NCBI GenBank assembly: GCA_004295045.1
Contig: SHND01000078.1
Span: forward strand, 50,595 to 114,594
Direction: 5' to 3'
DNA length: 64,000 nt
From: Chloroflexota bacterium
Lineage (GTDB): Bacteria; Chloroflexota; Anaerolineae; UBA4142; SHND01
Below are positions 62,701-64,000 of the stretch, in pieces. The stretch's first letter is position 1, and each line of letters opens with the position of its first letter. The notes beneath the pieces were generated by a model, which searched no databases, was not told the DNA's origin, and worked only from the letters and a program-made list of their open reading frames with translations. The translations under genes and the position numbers were made by a program.

Positions 62701-62904
62701 ACCGCGCCGATGCTCCGCATCGCAAAAATCGGAGATGTCCACCAGAGTTGGTCTCTCAATGTCCGGTGGCTTGAAATCGGCAGGCAGCTGCTCTGCCAGT
62801 TCTGCCGCAGTGGGCAAGCCCGCGCTCTTGCTCATCCCCGCGCCGAGCAAAAAAACCACTTCGCCACGCCTGATTTCTGCCGCAATCGTCTTCAGGTCAG
62901 CCAT
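59701..62904 (-). CDS. SIR2-NACHT-FGE protein, candidate immune receptor
   Basis: The 1067-residue product has a SIR2-like domain (1-265) with GAGMSKSAGLP (21-31), Asn108 in TTNWD and His151 in KLHGT, the NAD-cleaving residues. A NACHT/STAND ATPase follows with Walker A GNPGGGKT (375-382) and Walker B LILLDGLDEV, then a helical stretch, and a formylglycine-enzyme/C-type-lectin-fold domain from about residue 843 (MVRIPAGKF, GVSWYEAEAYCNWL, RLPTEQEWERAARG, NVWEWT). This order (toxic NADase, switch, ligand binder) matches Avs-like defence proteins. GGAG precedes the ATG at 62904, under a near-consensus promoter. The last 35 codons look hypervariable. Confidence 0.9.
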   Translation of the reverse strand: MADLKTIAAEIRRGEVVFLLGAGMSKSAGLPTAAELAEQLPADFKPPDIERPTLVDISDFCDAEHRRGQLNTEIRRLIKAAQDRLTEPSSAHLALARLKDVNLVITTNWDTLLEEACDALTPKRDFYPIITDADLEGRPKTPETLNIFKLHGTLDSASSFILSGDDFARFPHDHPNFWRRLENIFIDQTIILVGYGLGDENVRRAYNDVRIERRVPRQVYAVNPHVIKSRMGLWRNQNVEVLCDAESKPYGALTFFTELEKHLTAPVSVMPVIETVPSPTIPLAAQRYLSYLIDLLRPLTFQGIVQLERAMVTLDVDDLYVHLYAAPEMPRAEMLEQFPLQRGAQIEEQLRERAASEPQRIDEILKRHKSLVILGNPGGGKTTLLRYLAVIFAQVLAEEKLGLKEQRVPFLVPLAAYNVELRRNPDLDLLEFIPQWWRTETMTYNLTPLLQEQLASGTALILLDGLDEVFESAERQRVVARVKAFYEKWKKDNRFIITSRIIGYRDAPFDAADVAHFTLQNFTADEIHWFAHNWWAAYLRKARGDTPAAREEAKNEAERLTTAISRDPGVQALATNPLLLTILALIHYEGKELPQKRVELYELYVKTLITSWSRRRTLAREALGSLEEVEAIKILAPLALWMHREHPAGTAKREEIEKQVQDYYTQKLPPDDAVSAARSFVDSVRKYAGLLVERGENAYGFLHLTFEEYLAARGAVFAGQVARAEIFETLHPQLYLPAWREVARLTAEYLSLISKEEATASLFIRQILEDTPPQKDERGKNVVLAGACLLNIGAAGVEKKLWEDCLTALYQTMIAYHIPAATRRDAGLVLGELGWLPDDLDEMVRIPAGKFLYSDKDQTQEIRQPFEIAKYPVTNAQFKNFIRAEGYSTERWWSKEGWQVCQQKRWTEPRYWDDSRFNNPLQPVVGVSWYEAEAYCNWLKEQTGKSFRLPTEQEWERAARGRNGNIYPWGKEFDARRANTSESDLNATTPVLMYPDGKSAEDAVIDLAGNVWEWTASLYSRNEPYPVLRGGSFYLDAIDARCAYRFWIYPVYRLVYYGFRCARTFSS
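59716..59820 (-). other. Variable-repeat-like 3' end (diversity-generating retroelement type)
   Basis: The codons after RGGS (residues 1029-1032) include TTC TAC CTC, ATC GAC, TTC TGG ATC TAC, GTC TAC and CTC GTC TAC TAC, set between fixed GAT GCG, GCC CGC TGC, CCT, AGG and GGT TTT CGT. All but one end in C (the exception, TGG, could come from AGG), as expected if AAC codons of a template were mutated at their A bases. Position at the gene's end and in this fold is typical. No template repeat or reverse transcriptase is in the window. Confidence 0.6.
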
Positions 62905-62937
62905 CGCATCTCCTTTTCTTCCTTTTGCACAGGCGAG

Positions 62938-62966
62938 ATTATACGTCCGGCACGGCGCGAATTCAA
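62938..62966 (-). promoter_or_regulatory. Sigma-70 type promoter of the SIR2-NACHT-FGE gene
   Basis: On the minus strand -35 TTGAAT and -10 TATAAT are spaced by exactly 17 bases, ending 33 bases before the ATG at 62904. It is one of the best promoters in the window. Confidence 0.75.
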
Positions 62967-63053
62967 TCGCGTCTGCGCAAATGGAATTCAATCCTGAATT
63001 GCGACCACCGCAAACTGACCTCTGTCCCCTGTCCCCTGCCCTCTATTTCCTGT

Positions 63054-63059
63054 TATAAT
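63054..63059 (+). promoter_or_regulatory. -10 element of a likely leaderless hydrolase mRNA
   Basis: TATAAT ends six bases before the ATG at 63066, so transcription would start at or next to the ATG. No -35 is visible; a CCCCTGTCCCC word run (63010-63052) occupies that place. Confidence 0.5.
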
Positions 63060-63065
63060 CCCCCC

Positions 63066-63812
63066 ATGCCTTATGCCCGCGTCGCAGATTTGCAAATGTT
63101 TTACAACGAATACGGTTCGCCTGACGCGCCGCCGCTATTGTTGATTCACGGTTCAGGCGGCACGGGCGCGAGTGAATGGAAACCCGTGCTTGAGGGGCTG
63201 TGTAAAAATTTTCATGTGATTGCGCCCGATTGCCGCGGGCATGGCAAAACGCTCGATCCGCGCAGCGCGTATTCGTTCGGTCTCCTGGCGGACGATTTGG
63301 CAGAGTTGTTGCGCGTGTTGGAGCTTGCGCCTGCGTTCGTCGTCGGACATTCCAACGGCGGAAACATCGCGCTGGTGTTGACTGTCGAACATCCCGACGC
63401 GGTGAAAAAAGCGGTGGTGATGGCGGGGAATGCGTATGTGAGCAGCGATTTATGGCGCTACGCGGAGGGCAGGTGGTCTGACCGCATCAGTATTTCATGG
63501 GGCAGGCAGTTGGCGGAATTGCATGATCCGCTGCGGTACGATGGCTATTGGCGCGAATTGATGGACCGCACCGGTTGGGAAATTGCGCGCGCGCCGAATT
63601 ATTCGGCAAAGGATTTGCATCAGGTCAAGACGCCGCTGTTGATTATTCAAGGCGAAAACGATGCGGTCAACGCGCCCGCGCATCATGCGGAATTCATGGC
63701 AGAGAATTTGCCCAACGCGCAATTGTGGCTCGCGCCAAACACAGGACACAGCGTACACGAGGAACATCCGCAAGAGTGGGTGGAACGTGTGACGAAATTT
63801 TTTCTAAAATAA
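63066..63812 (+). CDS. Alpha/beta hydrolase
   Basis: The 248-residue product has the oxyanion motif LLLIHGSGGTG, nucleophile Ser in VVGHSNGGNIAL, acid Asp in IQGENDAVNAP and catalytic His in NTGHSVHEEHP, so the triad is complete. The length and order fit epoxide hydrolase/lactonase/esterase-like members; the substrate cannot be told. There is no ribosome binding site before the ATG, and a TATAAT ends six bases upstream, suggesting a leaderless message. It is divergent from the SIR2-NACHT-FGE gene and closed by a strong terminator. Confidence 0.92.
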   Translation: MPYARVADLQMFYNEYGSPDAPPLLLIHGSGGTGASEWKPVLEGLCKNFHVIAPDCRGHGKTLDPRSAYSFGLLADDLAELLRVLELAPAFVVGHSNGGNIALVLTVEHPDAVKKAVVMAGNAYVSSDLWRYAEGRWSDRISISWGRQLAELHDPLRYDGYWRELMDRTGWEIARAPNYSAKDLHQVKTPLLIIQGENDAVNAPAHHAEFMAENLPNAQLWLAPNTGHSVHEEHPQEWVERVTKFFLK

Positions 63813-63848
63813 AAACTGCGTCGCGAGGTTCACGACGCAGTTTTTATT
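63811..63848. terminator. Bidirectional terminator after the hydrolase
   Basis: AAAAACTGCGTCG (63811-63823) pairs with CGACGCAGTTTTT (63833-63845) around a 9-base loop. It can act for the hydrolase and for the opposing partial gene. Confidence 0.85.
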
Positions 63849-63864
63849 TTGCCAAGCAATTGCA

Positions 63865-64000
63865 TTAACCCGCCGCTTCCAACGCGATGGTCATGAACAC
63901 GCGTTCCTCTGGCGCCAAGCCCGATTCCACTTCTTCGGCGCGCAGCGCCAGCAAGCCGGGCGTGAGTTCCTCTTCACGCATGATGCGAAAACCCATCCGC
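63865..64000 (-). CDS. C-terminal fragment of an unidentified protein (cut by window edge)
   Basis: The minus-strand frame entering from the right edge reads GFRIMREEELTPGLLALRAE followed by EVESGLAPEERVFMTIALEAAG and a TAA. It is acidic, with no motif I recognise. The start lies outside the window. Confidence 0.55.
   Translation of the reverse strand, partial: RMGFRIMREEELTPGLLALRAEEVESGLAPEERVFMTIALEAAG

Overview
This 64 kb window looks like a chromosomal segment of a Chloroflexota bacterium, probably Anaerolineae-like. That is inference from gene content; no rRNA or tRNA was seen. Support comes from long STAND/TPR signalling proteins, class III cyclase-ATPase fusions with zinc ribbons, a BTAD-type regulator, two small paralogues carrying the motif DPRTGER, a paired GlgC system, Thr/Pro-rich lipoproteins and very GCGC-rich coding DNA.

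Layout. Positions 80-9404 are read on the minus strand. A redox-type cluster holds a DPRTGER protein, a 32-residue membrane peptide, a DUF2269-like protein, a cupredoxin lipoprotein and two tandem di-haem cytochromes c. It is followed by a second DPRTGER protein, two lipoproteins and a DUF350-like protein. Positions 9561-39769 are read on the plus strand and hold signalling genes: a BTAD-NB-ARC-TPR regulator, a complete zinc ribbon-cyclase-ATPase-TPR protein, and a second cyclase-ATPase that stops just before its TPR half. A DUF3800 gene and a compact foldable RNA then sit at the break. After that come ten tandem paralogues of only the C-terminal TPR half (488-618 residues each), often with overlapping stop and start codons, ending at a strong terminator at 39772-39802. 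One 'head' followed by ten 'tails' is the most unusual feature of the window.

Positions 40310-52878 form a glycogen/alpha-glucan region: a GlgA-like transferase, a catalytic GlgC, a GlgC paralogue that has lost catalytic residues, a deaminase, a giant GH13 protein with a histone-H1-like tail, and a membrane protein. It is interrupted at 45175-48496 by an accessory island (Uma2-type protein, a gene split by a 41-bp duplication, a zinc ribbon, a candidate structured RNA, and a nucleotidyltransferase pair). Broken copies of the flanking genes' ends lie inside the island.

Positions 52904-64000 hold a DinB-like protein, a peroxiredoxin-like gene with an in-frame UGA (probable selenocysteine, UxxC) and a matching bacterial SECIS hairpin, a VapBC-type pair, a CrtC/AttH lipocalin protein, an FtsX permease with its LolD-type ATPase, and a SIR2-NACHT-FGE protein whose last 35 codons look like the variable repeat of a diversity-generating retroelement. 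An alpha/beta hydrolase and a truncated gene end the window.

Repeats run through the whole window. Degenerate 'word' arrays, often hairpin-forming, lie between genes and in frame inside genes. MITE-like elements of about 95-125 bp with terminal inverted repeats sit directly at gene ends. No CRISPR array, transposase or reverse transcriptase was found.
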